This document shows positions 32,484 to 41,960 of a DNA stretch of 64,000 nucleotides, in pieces. The DNA lies in contig CAXAMN010021361.1 in assembly GCA_963970005.1 (NCBI GenBank), positions 4,038,984 to 4,102,983 on the forward strand, in the 5' to 3' direction. The notes under the pieces were generated by a model. That model was not told the origin of the DNA. It worked only from the letters and a program-made list of their open reading frames with translations, and ran no database searches. Numbering within the stretch: the first letter of the stretch is position 1; each line of letters starts with the position of its first letter. A program made the translations under genes and the position numbers. This stretch comes from Durusdinium trenchii. Lineage: Eukaryota; Sar; Dinophyceae; Suessiales; Symbiodiniaceae.

Positions 32484-35424
32484 ACTTGTTACTAGTAGCG
32501 ATGCACTTGTTTTTATAGAGTTGAAACCGCTGGTGCATCTACTCTCGCACCCCCCAGACTGATCCCCCAAGAATCCAGACTCTTGGCACTGCTTCCATCA
32601 GCTTCCGACACGACTCCACTTCGAAACACCGCCACCGGGTTCGTCGCGTCGCCTGGGGGATTTTGCTGTCGTCCCATGCGACTCCGTCGCCGAGATGCCT
32701 CACCCGATCCGCCTCACCCGATGCCTCTGCGCATCCACCAAGTCCTCTGCCAGGTGCTCTGCGCTGCACCTCGAGTTCACACTGAGCTGCAAAGCGACCG
32801 GACGGGTGCAAAGCAATCCCCAAATGCCAGGCGGGCTCACGGTCAGAATGCTTCATGGACACTCCGTGACACTCCGAGTTTACCTCCTTGAAGGGGCTAT
32901 TCATAGACACCCCGAAACGTGTCTTTCGGCCGAGTCTTGCATCAAAACACTTGATTGAAGAGTTCGAAGTCTTTGCGGTATTGGATGATGATTCGATGAT
33001 CCAGGCAGAAGCTACACCCCCAAAAGCCGCAAGTAAAGCCTGGTTCTTTCTTGTGCAATGGAGATCTACTTACTACTGTCCAAGAATATTGAAGTTAGAG
33101 CTTCAAACACCTACTGGGACTCCCATCTATAGCGAGGCCCACTGGTGCATCTTCAGAAATGCCAAAAAAAACAAAACAAACAGCAAGCAGCAAGAAAGAC
33201 ATCGAAAAAAATCAAAGACAAAAAAATGCTGGGCCTCACCACCAATCTCCAGCACCCTCTCAACCCTCCTTCCCTCTCGCCCAAAGACGCCTCGAGTCAC
33301 GAAGTTGCCTCTGCGACTCTTGGAGATCCTCGTGAACCCGCCCGCAGCGGGTTTCCAGCTCCGCCGTCCTCCCGCGGCGCGGGAGATGCACACGGCGGGA
33401 GACGCACCGGTGGGACGCGGCGAAGTCTGTGAATCTGAAGATGAGATCATTGAGAAATGCAAGCATCTGATTGAAGCATAGTGTGAAGCTAAGTTGAGTC
33501 CCTCAGCTTTGACTGTCGCGGTTTGGATTGCAATTCCGTCAGCCTTGTTTCATCTTTTTTCCAAGTTCCTCCTCTGTGTCTTCAGAGTGTAGACTCCGAA
33601 AAGGCTTCCTTCCCATGCCCCCAAACCCTCATCCCCGCACTTCCCTGTGCCTTTGCTGCGCTTCTGCCACTGCTTCTCGCCCTTGCGCCTCTAGGCCCAC
33701 CAACTCACCCCGGAGACGCGCGCAGCACGTGGTGAGCTCCACGTTCCTGTCACTGCCGCCGGTTCGCTCAAGCAATCCATCTGAAGAAACGAAGAAGACT
33801 CACTCAAAACGAAAGAGGGGCTGCTATGCCCGGTAGTTGGGGAACGAGGTGTCCACAAAGTCATGTTCTCATACAAACCGATCATCAGCTCTGGAACGGT
33901 TGCCTTTCCCCAGCTCAGGCCGGAACGTATGGAACTGACCCCGTTGACCCGTTTGCAATCCCAAGAACATACTGAGACAGCTCCCAGGTCCCTGTTCATG
34001 AACACATTGACGCCAAACTGCATGTCCACCCTTCGGAAGATGTCTATGGGACACCAAATATCGTTTTCCCATCTTTTCCCATATACTTGGGTGAGTTATA
34101 TAGGACTTTGTGTATCCAAGGTCCAGAGGAGTCCTAACTCATGCGGCCAACACTTGGACTTGGACTGCAAGATTCCTTTCATCAAGGTCCGAAACGGCCA
34201 TTCATGGACCACCAGTCTCACTTCTCAGGGGCTTTCATCAGCTCAAATGTGGACTTTTCCCCTGTCTTGCGTGCTTTTCCGCGCTCCAAAAACACAAGAT
34301 CACCTCCAAAACCACGGCTGTCTGCAGGGACCTAGGCCCTGGGCCTCGCGACTTAGGCCCTGGGACCCGCCTGTTTCGCTGGAGCCTTAAGGTCTTCAAC
34401 ACTTCTGCATGTTCGACCTTGAGCGTCTCCAGCTGCCTCACCAGGCGCTGAAGACGCATTTCGAGCCACCCGCGACCCAAGACGCAAGAAATCGGAACGA
34501 GGTTCAAGGGATTCGCGATTTGTGGGTCGAAGCATTGAAATTCAGCGGCGATGGATTTGAGGGCCACTCTGCCCGTCAACAAACAACAACAGAACGGGTC
34601 CAGCTGCAGCACTTCATACATTAGATAGACCACACATTTCCGGGTCTTTGGCTATCCATTACCTTTAGTCCTTCAACCACTTTCCTGCTCCCTCATGAAA
34701 CTTTTTGAGCACAAACAATGTAAACAAAGTACCTGGAAACCCAAACAACCAGAAATTGATGGATGTTTTCCACAAACAACCACTGCTCCCCCCGCACACA
34801 CGCGCGGACCCCGGACCGGACCCCGCCTCCTCAGCTCCTCCCTCTCGTCCATCCGAGAAGGCGTCGGCGTCTCCTGGAGGAGAAGAAAAGCTGGCGGAGC
34901 TGGGGAGTGGTTTCACGAGAAAAGTCGAATGAAAACACTCCCTGAGAAGTACTTGAACAGCAGGATCTGATGATCTGAGTCTTTGGACTGCTCTAGGCGC
35001 ACTGCAATCAGCATGGAAGATTCAACAGGATGGCATGGCCCCGACAGGATGCCCATGATTTTTTAGATACTCGACAGGTGGGGGTGAACTCAACTTCCAT
35101 CCTTAGTAACTCGGAGTGTCGTTCGTAAAGAACACATTTGGAGTGGGCGTAAAGAACACGTTTGGAGGGAGCCCTTCTGTTTCACTGTCTTCCTCTAGTG
35201 TTTCATGTGCATAGTAATAGTAGTGGTAGTCCTTCTAGGAGGAAACTGTCACGGACAAATGAGCAAACATATTTCTTGCCTCGTGCAAACAACGAAAGGC
35301 TGCTCACATATGAAAATGTTGGTGTATTACACATCTAAAATAACAAAAAACAAAGTCAAAACTGAAAGGAATCTCCTCTTCATGGCATCTTGCCTAATCT
35401 ATGTGTATATATATTTATATATAT
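32484..35424. other. Gene-poor spacer between two retroelements
   Basis: The first about 35 bases continue the ACTAGTAG-type repeat. A plus-strand frame ends EDEIIEKCKHLIEA at 33,481 and a minus-strand frame at about 34,353-34,470 encodes a coiled-coil-like segment (RLQRLVRQLETLKVEHAEV). Either could be an isolated exon, but neither shows a known domain. Nothing else recognised. Confidence 0.4.
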
Positions 35425-35589
35425 ATATATTCGATGAATCTCGCTCAACAGATGTCAGCTGCTGCTACCCTTTTCTGCGAATCGATTCAGGTCTGTACTG
35501 TCTGTACTGAAGTGCTTTGGTTCGAAACGCGACCCACGTCGCTTGTGTCATCTGACATCTGACACTCTCCCTGTGGGAGCACTCCATCC
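35425..35589 (-). repeat. Split direct repeat B, terminal copy (B2)
   Basis: 165 bp, matching 36154-36318 at all but one position (ACGCG versus ATGCG near the GCGAC...GTCGC mini-hairpin). Confidence 0.95.
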
Positions 35590-36005
35590 GTATGTAGTGA
35601 CCGAGAGGATACCGCAGGGGCGGTCCTACGGCCACAACGGATGCCAGCTCTGGACAGAGCGATGAAAAGATTAAATGAAACTCCCTAGTCATCTTCAATA
35701 CCTGGGACCGTCAGAACAGGTATGATGGCTAGGCGGCGGACAGCCGGAAAAAGACAACTGGACGGCAGCGGCAGACAGCACAGTCCCCATCTCATGTGGC
35801 CGACAGCCCAGGCTGCAAGCGTCACAAGCATAGCCGTGGTAACTGAAAATAACCCGGAATATGGCCATCAAGCACCAGCAAGGCCACAGGTGAAGCGACT
35901 GTCACCAGGTAACCAGACTCTTCCGGCAACAAGCCAAGTCAGCCACCAGCTCGACTAGCACCAGGTGGGCATGAAAGTACTAACAGGGTGTGGCAGGGTG
36001 GGAGA
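35590..36005. other. Unique segment between repeats B2 and A2
   Basis: 416 bases with no recognised gene. In PAT/Ngaro elements the sequence around the internal repeats forms the circular junction; no motif beyond that is visible. Confidence 0.5.
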
Positions 36006-36159
36006 AAAAGTTTAGCTTGAGGTACCAGCAGCGACACTGCTCCTCAAGGGGCGTCTCCCCAGTTTGGCTTGAGCATTCAAACATTGGGAGACGTTGATTC
36101 GAAGCTTCCCAAATAATTCATCATCACCGACCCTGCCTACCTTAAATGATTGAATATAT
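36006..36159 (-). repeat. Split direct repeat A, internal copy (A2)
   Basis: 154 bp, identical to 44713-44866. It contains two hairpins: TTGAGG (36017-36022) plus AGCAG (36027-36031) pairing with CTGCT plus CCTCAA (36037-36047), and CGTCTCCC (36052-36059) pairing with GGGAGACG (36086-36093). It shares ATATAT with the start of repeat B, a plausible recombination core. Confidence 0.95.
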
Positions 36160-36318
36160 TCGATGAATCTCGCTCAACAGATGTCAGCTGCTGCTACCCT
36201 TTTCTGCGAATCGATTCAGGTCTGTACTGTCTGTACTGAAGTGCTTTGGTTCGAAATGCGACCCACGTCGCTTGTGTCATCTGACATCTGACACTCTCCC
36301 TGTGGGAGCACTCCATCC
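36154..36318 (-). repeat. Split direct repeat B, internal copy (B1)
   Basis: Overlaps the end of repeat A2 by the ATATAT core. The RT/RNase H stop codon lies 25 bases away. Confidence 0.95.
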
Positions 36319-36342
36319 AAGGCACTAACTTATCCAAAGCAC

Positions 36343-39300
36343 TCAAACGAACTGAAAGACCTGAGCGATGAGGTGGTAGGGCAGCTGGAGGAGCATGAGC
36401 AGGGGGTAGGTGTGGAAGAAACGAAAACCATGCTGTTGGAACCACAGATCGTGTTCTCCCTGTCTGCTGATGCCGTCTGACCAGTTGTCCTTACTCTGGA
36501 CCCATTCGAAGTAGCATGCACTACGGAGTGCAAACAGAAGGCCATGGATGGCTCCGGCCATAGAATCCAGCTCATCGTTGTTGCTGCGGCCTCGTATGAG
36601 AGCCATGAGGGCAGCGATATTGTCAACAAACCATATACCATGCATTCCGCGAACTGATGAGGCATTGTATGCCAGGCCCATGTAGACTGTCAAGAGCTCA
36701 AGCTGTGCAATCTTGGCCTCATGATGGGACCACACCGTGAAGATCTTTGGGCTGATATGGACGACATAGGCTCTTCGGTTACCACGGGGGTCGATGAACA
36801 GGACTCCCGCAGAGCCCTCGCGGGGCCTATCTTGTGCTGCATCGGATGCTGCCAAGTATCGGTGTTGCCGTACTGGATTGAGCGGTAATTCTCTTTCAGG
36901 CTTCAACTGAAGGAGAGCTCGAATTCTAGCAAAGGACTGTTCAATCTCCGGTGTCATCACGACTTGCGAGGAGTATTGTCTGTCTTTGATGCTATGGAGG
37001 CCCGACCGGCCGAGCTTGCCGAAGCATCCCGTCGTCAAGAAGCCCAGGCAGCCAAAGAGCTTGGCCGCCAGTCCCGGAGGAAGGCGACGCGTCTGAGTGG
37101 CCTCCTCCATGATGTCGGTGACCTTGGTGAGCAATCGGTCCCGGACCCAGAACTTTACAGGATCACCCCGGTGGCAGGCAGCCACATCATGGATCAGCCC
37201 CAGAAAGTCAGACTGAGCCGCCAAGGACTGATGTTTCTCTGCCTGGAAAGGCGAGCCAAGGCATCGTGCCAGGTCGTTAACGAATGCCTGGCCAGTGCCG
37301 CCCATGATACCGAAGTCCTGGATTGTCAGGTCATCAAAATACATACTGGTCATACAATATGCCAGGCGGCGGCAAGCAGCTTGAAAGAACCGGGGAAAGC
37401 GATTGAACGAACACACAGCATTTGGTAACCCGAACAGAGAACCGTAGTATCGTCGAAAGCGGGGGCCACCCACGTGGTGGTCGTAGTATGCCACCACGGC
37501 CATGTTGCCATGTGTCGGCTTCATGGGGACATAGCGGTAGGCGTTGGGTAGGTCTTCGCCCCCGGACCAAATGCCAGCTTGCAGCAACTCAGACGCGTGA
37601 ATCGACGAGGATGCTGCCTGCCAGAGCAACTGACAAACATGAAGGCCGGGTTGAGTGCTCGTACATAAATCCAGCTTGTTCGCATCCGAGCTGAGTGCGC
37701 TTCGCCCTCCGTCTGCAGCGTCATCTATGACTCGCAACTTACCCGAGGGCTGTTGTATACAAAACCTCCGGATCAGTCTGAATTGGGGGAGGTCCTGGCA
37801 TAGCTGGGCCCATGTCAGTGGGGGGCCACAAAAGCCTTTGGCTTGGTCTTCCTCACCCGCCTGGGCAATGGCCGTGTCGTGTTCACCTGGACGGAGGCTT
37901 TGGATGATGCGGGCGGCCTCTGGCAGGGCGTCCTGGTAGATGGAGGCGTCCGGGATGTAGTGAGCTGGTTGAGCCTTGTACACGGGCACATGCGGGGAAA
38001 AGCCGACAGCGGGGAAGCCATAGATCAGGTTAGCCACAAACGTAGTGTCCGGCCATCCAGTAATCAGCATGATAAGCCCAATGAGGGCGATGTGGCGCCC
38101 TTGAGTGGCGGACCGCACGGGCGGTGGCTGGTATGTTTGGAGGTGGTATGTGATGGGCCACATTCGACGGCTGAGTTCTTGGAGCCAACGGCCTGTGCGT
38201 CTTCTCACCTCCCGCAAGCCTACTCCCTGGGCTGCATAGCCAGATGCGGCAAAGATCAAGTCATCATCGACAACACCCATAGTTTCAAATGGGGTAGGTC
38301 TCTGTTGCAACTCGAGTGCGAGTTCAAAATGTCGCTCCTCCCCTACGCCAAAGGGGATCATAGGCGGTAAGGCTTTTGCAGCAGCGGCCGCTCCGGGCTG
38401 CTGAAGTCCGCTCATCGCGATGGCGTTGCGCTCCAATGGGCCCACCAACCGTGGACCAAAGGCGTGGCCGTCCCAGTCCGGGCGGTTCTGCATGTAGTTG
38501 AGCCATTGGTAGTGTGAATCGTCCACTAGCAGGTCCTCGAGCATAGGCCACTGGAATCCCTCCCAACTAATATCCGGACAAAGGGCCATGATGCTGGCCA
38601 CCACAACCTCCTGAGAGAAGCGCAACGGGACTGCCCTGGCAGGGCGAATGCCGGCTGCAATGAGTGAAACCCGTCGCAACTGTTCCCGAGCGGGATGGCC
38701 GTGGCCCGAGGTCGGAGTAGGACGTGAAGTAGTCCAAACTAGAGCACGAAGGATATCGCCATGACATAGCACGTTGTGGGGGCAGTCGCACACCAACGTC
38801 TTACCATGTAGGGATGGGAGGTCAGCCAACAGATGGTCCTGGTCGGCGATCCATCGAGCGTAGTGAAGGACACTCTCAATAGCAGTCCTGCCCTCCCCTG
38901 CCCGGAAGGGGTTTTGCCACTGTGTCAGGGGCCAACGATGGGAGAAATGCCCTGGGCCGATGTACACGTCCATGTCTGTGAGTTGTGACCTCAGTTGCAA
39001 CACATCAAATGCGACTTGGCGAGTGGGTACATGGGACGAGTCTTCTCGTGGTGGTGTGAGGCCCAGGTGGAAGCCCATGACATTCATCAGATCCTCTCGC
39101 AGCTCGGACGGTTCAAAATGGAGCAGTGGTCGGACGTCACCTGAGGTGTTGATGGGCGGTAACCTTGGGATGGCGAGGATGCCGTAGCCCTGTCGCGCCG
39201 CCCATGCTGTGCAGCATACTGCTAGGGTGAAGACCAAACTAGGTGTGTTCTCCGCTTCGTTGAAGGTGGAGAACTGCCCATTACCCGACGAGCGCCACTC

Positions 39301-40374
39301 GTTGGGGTCGTGAATGTGTCCACATCGAACGGCCGGAAGGGAGGCCAACTCAGGGATGTTGTGACGAAACTTCTGGGCTTTGCGCCGAGCGCCTCCGAAG
39401 ACGCATGCATCATAGTCCAAGTCCTGCCAATCATCCTCCCGGCACAAGTACTGCTCGACCGGGTCCCACCAGTGTAGAGACCTGAGCGGGTTTTCGCGAA
39501 GACATGCGAGGTTCTGTTGATGCCCCCAGTGTTGTAATGCCAACAGGTAATCACTGGAGTAGTTGTCAGCGTCGACCCGTGCCTGTTGTCCCTCGTCCAG
39601 TCCTGGTAGACCCCGTGGGTGTTCCTCGGATCGTAGAGGAGGGGGACCGGGCCGTTTCTCCCTAGCTCGTGATTTGGTAGCGCAACTCATCGCCCCCGCA
39701 ATGGTGGCCACCCGAGGGAGCACCGCCTGAATAGCCCGACGGACCGCCGGACGCGACACGTCCAGGTCCTGATCGATCTCGATGTCAATCGGTGTGATGA
39801 TCTCCCATTGGCACCACAAGAAGGCCTTGGACAACGGTGCATGGACTCCACTGAACACATCAAGGAGGATAGGGCAGGGTGAGGCTTCAGTCTGGTGCAT
39901 ATCAATGGACTCCAACTCGGCCAAAAATGAACGGAAGTCATGAAAGACAGGAGTGTCCAAAGATTGGCCTCGCCCCCCCAACAGAGGAGCGGCCCTCTTT
40001 TCAAGCAGCCTTGGGGCATCCGGAAGGTGAGTGCTGGTACGATCCGCAGACCCGTCCTGACTGCAACACGACTCCGCAGCGGTGCGCCCCACGTGGGCAG
40101 TTCTTCTTGGTGCGGCACTGATTGCGCTGATAGGCCTGGCAAAGCTGCGTGCCATCACGAAGAGTGGAAACCACCGACCCCACCGGCCCTGCATCCGCAG
40201 GGGGGGCCTTGGCGGGTGACGCGCCGCCAGCAGCGGCACCCGTGGTGATGCTGGGAGCTGGCAGGGCCCCGGCCAACCAAAGGGCGTCACGCTCACGCAT
40301 GATGGCACTGATAACATTGCCAAGTGTCGTGTGGCCTGTGCATCTGGCTGCCCATTGACCGCGCTCTTCCACAT
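36343..40374 (-). CDS. Methyltransferase-like / DUF4326-like / reverse transcriptase / RNase H polyprotein
   Basis: 1,343 codons from an ATG at 40374. The first about 125 codons overlap the gag-like ORF, so translation may instead come from a +1 frameshift near 40,000. Approximate residues: 165-420 methyltransferase-like, with ILLDVFSGVHAPLSKA, IDIEIDQD, AMSCATKSRAREK, LRENPLRSLHWW and a closing RHNIPEL...RCGHIHDP; 465-545 DUF4326-like, with VYIGPG, WQNPF and CDCPHNVLCHGDIL; 840-1080 reverse transcriptase, with GEDLPNAYRYVP, GLPNAVCSFNRF and catalytic MYFDDL; 1165-1320 RNase H, with AASDAAQD, AQLELL, FVDNIAAL and WSDGISR. The RT motifs match the tyrosine-recombinase retroelement group. All RT and RNase H acidic residues I can place are present. 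In classic DIRS elements a methyltransferase-like domain follows RNase H; here it precedes RT. Confidence 0.85.
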   Translation of the reverse strand: MWKSAVNGQPDAQATRHLAMLSVPSCVSVTPFGWPGPCQLPASPRVPLLAARHPPRPPLRMQGRWGRWFPLFVMARSFARPISAISAAPRRTAHVGRTAAESCCSQDGSADRTSTHLPDAPRLLEKRAAPLLGGRGQSLDTPVFHDFRSFLAELESIDMHQTEASPCPILLDVFSGVHAPLSKAFLWCQWEIITPIDIEIDQDLDVSRPAVRRAIQAVLPRVATIAGAMSCATKSRAREKRPGPPPLRSEEHPRGLPGLDEGQQARVDADNYSSDYLLALQHWGHQQNLACLRENPLRSLHWWDPVEQYLCREDDWQDLDYDACVFGGARRKAQKFRHNIPELASLPAVRCGHIHDPNEWRSSGNGQFSTFNEAENTPSLVFTLAVCCTAWAARQGYGILAIPRLPPINTSGDVRPLLHFEPSELREDLMNVMGFHLGLTPPREDSSHVPTRQVAFDVLQLRSQLTDMDVYIGPGHFSHRWPLTQWQNPFRAGEGRTAIESVLHYARWIADQDHLLADLPSLHGKTLVCDCPHNVLCHGDILRALVWTTSRPTPTSGHGHPAREQLRRVSLIAAGIRPARAVPLRFSQEVVVASIMALCPDISWEGFQWPMLEDLLVDDSHYQWLNYMQNRPDWDGHAFGPRLVGPLERNAIAMSGLQQPGAAAAAKALPPMIPFGVGEERHFELALELQQRPTPFETMGVVDDDLIFAASGYAAQGVGLREVRRRTGRWLQELSRRMWPITYHLQTYQPPPVRSATQGRHIALIGLIMLITGWPDTTFVANLIYGFPAVGFSPHVPVYKAQPAHYIPDASIYQDALPEAARIIQSLRPGEHDTAIAQAGEEDQAKGFCGPPLTWAQLCQDLPQFRLIRRFCIQQPSGKLRVIDDAADGGRSALSSDANKLDLCTSTQPGLHVCQLLWQAASSSIHASELLQAGIWSGGEDLPNAYRYVPMKPTHGNMAVVAYYDHHVGGPRFRRYYGSLFGLPNAVCSFNRFPRFFQAACRRLAYCMTSMYFDDLTIQDFGIMGGTGQAFVNDLARCLGSPFQAEKHQSLAAQSDFLGLIHDVAACHRGDPVKFWVRDRLLTKVTDIMEEATQTRRLPPGLAAKLFGCLGFLTTGCFGKLGRSGLHSIKDRQYSSQVVMTPEIEQSFARIRALLQLKPERELPLNPVRQHRYLAASDAAQDRPREGSAGVLFIDPRGNRRAYVVHISPKIFTVWSHHEAKIAQLELLTVYMGLAYNASSVRGMHGIWFVDNIAALMALIRGRSNNDELDSMAGAIHGLLFALRSACYFEWVQSKDNWSDGISRQGEHDLWFQQHGFRFFHTYPLLMLLQLPYHLIAQVFQFV

Positions 40375-41179
40375 CGAGGTGTTGGACCAGCTGCAGGCGC
40401 CGCCCCTCCGAGGTGCGCAGAATCAAATCATGGCAGCGGCTGGCGTAGGACAGCAGGATGTCGTAGGGGACCTGGACGTATTGCACACTGTCTGCACCGA
40501 GCGACTCAGGCGCAGACGGCGCCGGCTCCACGGGGCGACACCCCACAATAGCCAGGGCCAGGAAGTAGGTGTCCATCTTGGCCATGTAGGAGAGCCAGGA
40601 CTTGGCAGTGATCTCATCCTCATCATCCTCTTGGAGGTACAAGTTGCCCGTCAGGCGTCGCCGTTTCTGGCTATGTGCGCGCTGAAAAGTGAGTGAGCGG
40701 ACCGTCCACAGGTCCATGACCTCGAACTGGCTTCGTGTCAGCTGTCGGCTGAGCTTCGACAGCAATCGGTCAGAGGGATATTGGCGAGGCTCTGGACGCA
40801 AGTGGTAGCGTCGAAAGAACGCCTCCTTCAGCTGCTCGAGCTCCTGTTTGGGAAGGAGCGTCTCTTCTTCCGTTGGCGCTGGCGGCAGGCTGGCCGCGGC
40901 GTGCTCGGAGTCCAACAAGGCCTTGCACGCTGTCCAAGCGAAGCGCAGCCGAGCAGCCTGGAGGCGCCCTTGCATCTCCTCATATGGTGGGTCCTTGACT
41001 GTATCGATGAAGAGCTTTTTGATTTCGTCCTCACTGCGGGCGTAGTGGCGGAATTCCGCAATGGTGCGAATCCCCAACTCAATGATTTTGTCTTTGATGC
41101 GCTGCTCAAAATTGAACTGCAGCGCAAGAGTGGTGAAGGTGTCCTCCGGCGTAGCAAGCTGCTTAGGGACGGTGGCCAT
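40001..41179 (-). CDS. Gag-like protein with C-terminal zinc finger
   Basis: 392 residues, starting MATVPKQLA at the ATG at 41179. The first about 280 residues are helical and charged with no catalytic motif, as expected of a capsid-like protein. An alanine-rich linker follows, then a Cys/His cluster (CQAYQRNQC, CPRGAHRC, VCGSYQHSPSGC) that looks like a CCCH-type nucleic-acid-binding finger. It sits immediately upstream of the RT ORF, which is in the +1 frame and overlaps its end, as gag and pol usually are. No known family beyond a gag role by position; confident it is real, less so of the function. Confidence 0.75.
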   Translation of the reverse strand: MATVPKQLATPEDTFTTLALQFNFEQRIKDKIIELGIRTIAEFRHYARSEDEIKKLFIDTVKDPPYEEMQGRLQAARLRFAWTACKALLDSEHAAASLPPAPTEEETLLPKQELEQLKEAFFRRYHLRPEPRQYPSDRLLSKLSRQLTRSQFEVMDLWTVRSLTFQRAHSQKRRRLTGNLYLQEDDEDEITAKSWLSYMAKMDTYFLALAIVGCRPVEPAPSAPESLGADSVQYVQVPYDILLSYASRCHDLILRTSEGRRLQLVQHLDVEERGQWAARCTGHTTLGNVISAIMRERDALWLAGALPAPSITTGAAAGGASPAKAPPADAGPVGSVVSTLRDGTQLCQAYQRNQCRTKKNCPRGAHRCGVVLQSGRVCGSYQHSPSGCPKAA

Positions 41180-41359
41180 GATTCACGACAGGAGATGGCG
41201 GGAGCAGCGAACACTGGAGAGCAGAGATGGCTGCGGAAGGTCGCAGAATCGAAGAGTGGACAGGCTCTGCAACCACAAAGCAAGGAAACAGCATGTACCA
41301 AAGGGAGCACCGCACAGTGTCAACCCTTTTTCAAAAACTCAAAGTCGTTCATGGCGTGA

Positions 41360-41743
41360 CTACTGAAGCCGCTTTGCAAGCTCCCCGAGCTCCAAGCTCA
41401 GGCATTGTAGCGCTGGCCAACGGATGGCCTCGCCTGCCGCGTGGGCCTCGTGGTGGGCAGTATAGAGCAATTGCCGGAACGAAGCGCGATCGGCCTCAGG
41501 AAGACTGTCATGGTCTTGGATCTCATCCCACCATTCGATCCATGATTCACATAGGTTCCGTGCAGCGCGCAGCTGAACCTGTACCACCCCTAGACAAGAG
41601 GTGGAGGTCGGGGGAAGGGCTCTCAAGGCCCGACAGGCCTGGTCCATTTGATCCCCTACCTCCCAAGCACGGGCCCGTCTGGCCTCGCCCTCCAAGGGCG
41701 TCAGTGTCACGGCAACGAACTGGATCGCCTGGGGCCGGTCCAT
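41360..41743 (-). CDS. Small ORF of unknown function in the YR retroelement
   Basis: About 127 codons from the ATG at 41743 (MDRPQAIQF). Trp-, Glu- and Ala-rich, largely helical, no motif I recognise. It lies between the phosphatase-like and gag-like ORFs with 180- to 220-base spacers. Amino-acid composition looks protein-like rather than random. Function unknown. Confidence 0.5.
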   Translation of the reverse strand: MDRPQAIQFVAVTLTPLEGEARRARAWEVGDQMDQACRALRALPPTSTSCLGVVQVQLRAARNLCESWIEWWDEIQDHDSLPEADRASFRQLLYTAHHEAHAAGEAIRWPALQCLSLELGELAKRLQ

Positions 41744-41960
41744 TGGCACAGGGTAAAGACGTGGAGGCCGGAGTTCACTGGGTTACGAGATGCTGCAGCA
41801 AATATGCAAGACTGACTATAAAAGTTCGGGCGATATTCAGACTAGGGACCTACTCCTCGGGCCGTCCGCCGAGTCCCTATGAGCAAAAACTTGCATAGCA
41901 CACGAGACGCCCTCTCGGCCTACCCGGTAGGCGTGCTGTTTCCAAAGACTGCAGTTATTA

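Noticed and set aside
32376-32570. Upstream extension of the copia frame to 32570
   Set aside because: That start is a TTG in flanking DNA beyond the target-site duplication. The element itself ends at 32478.
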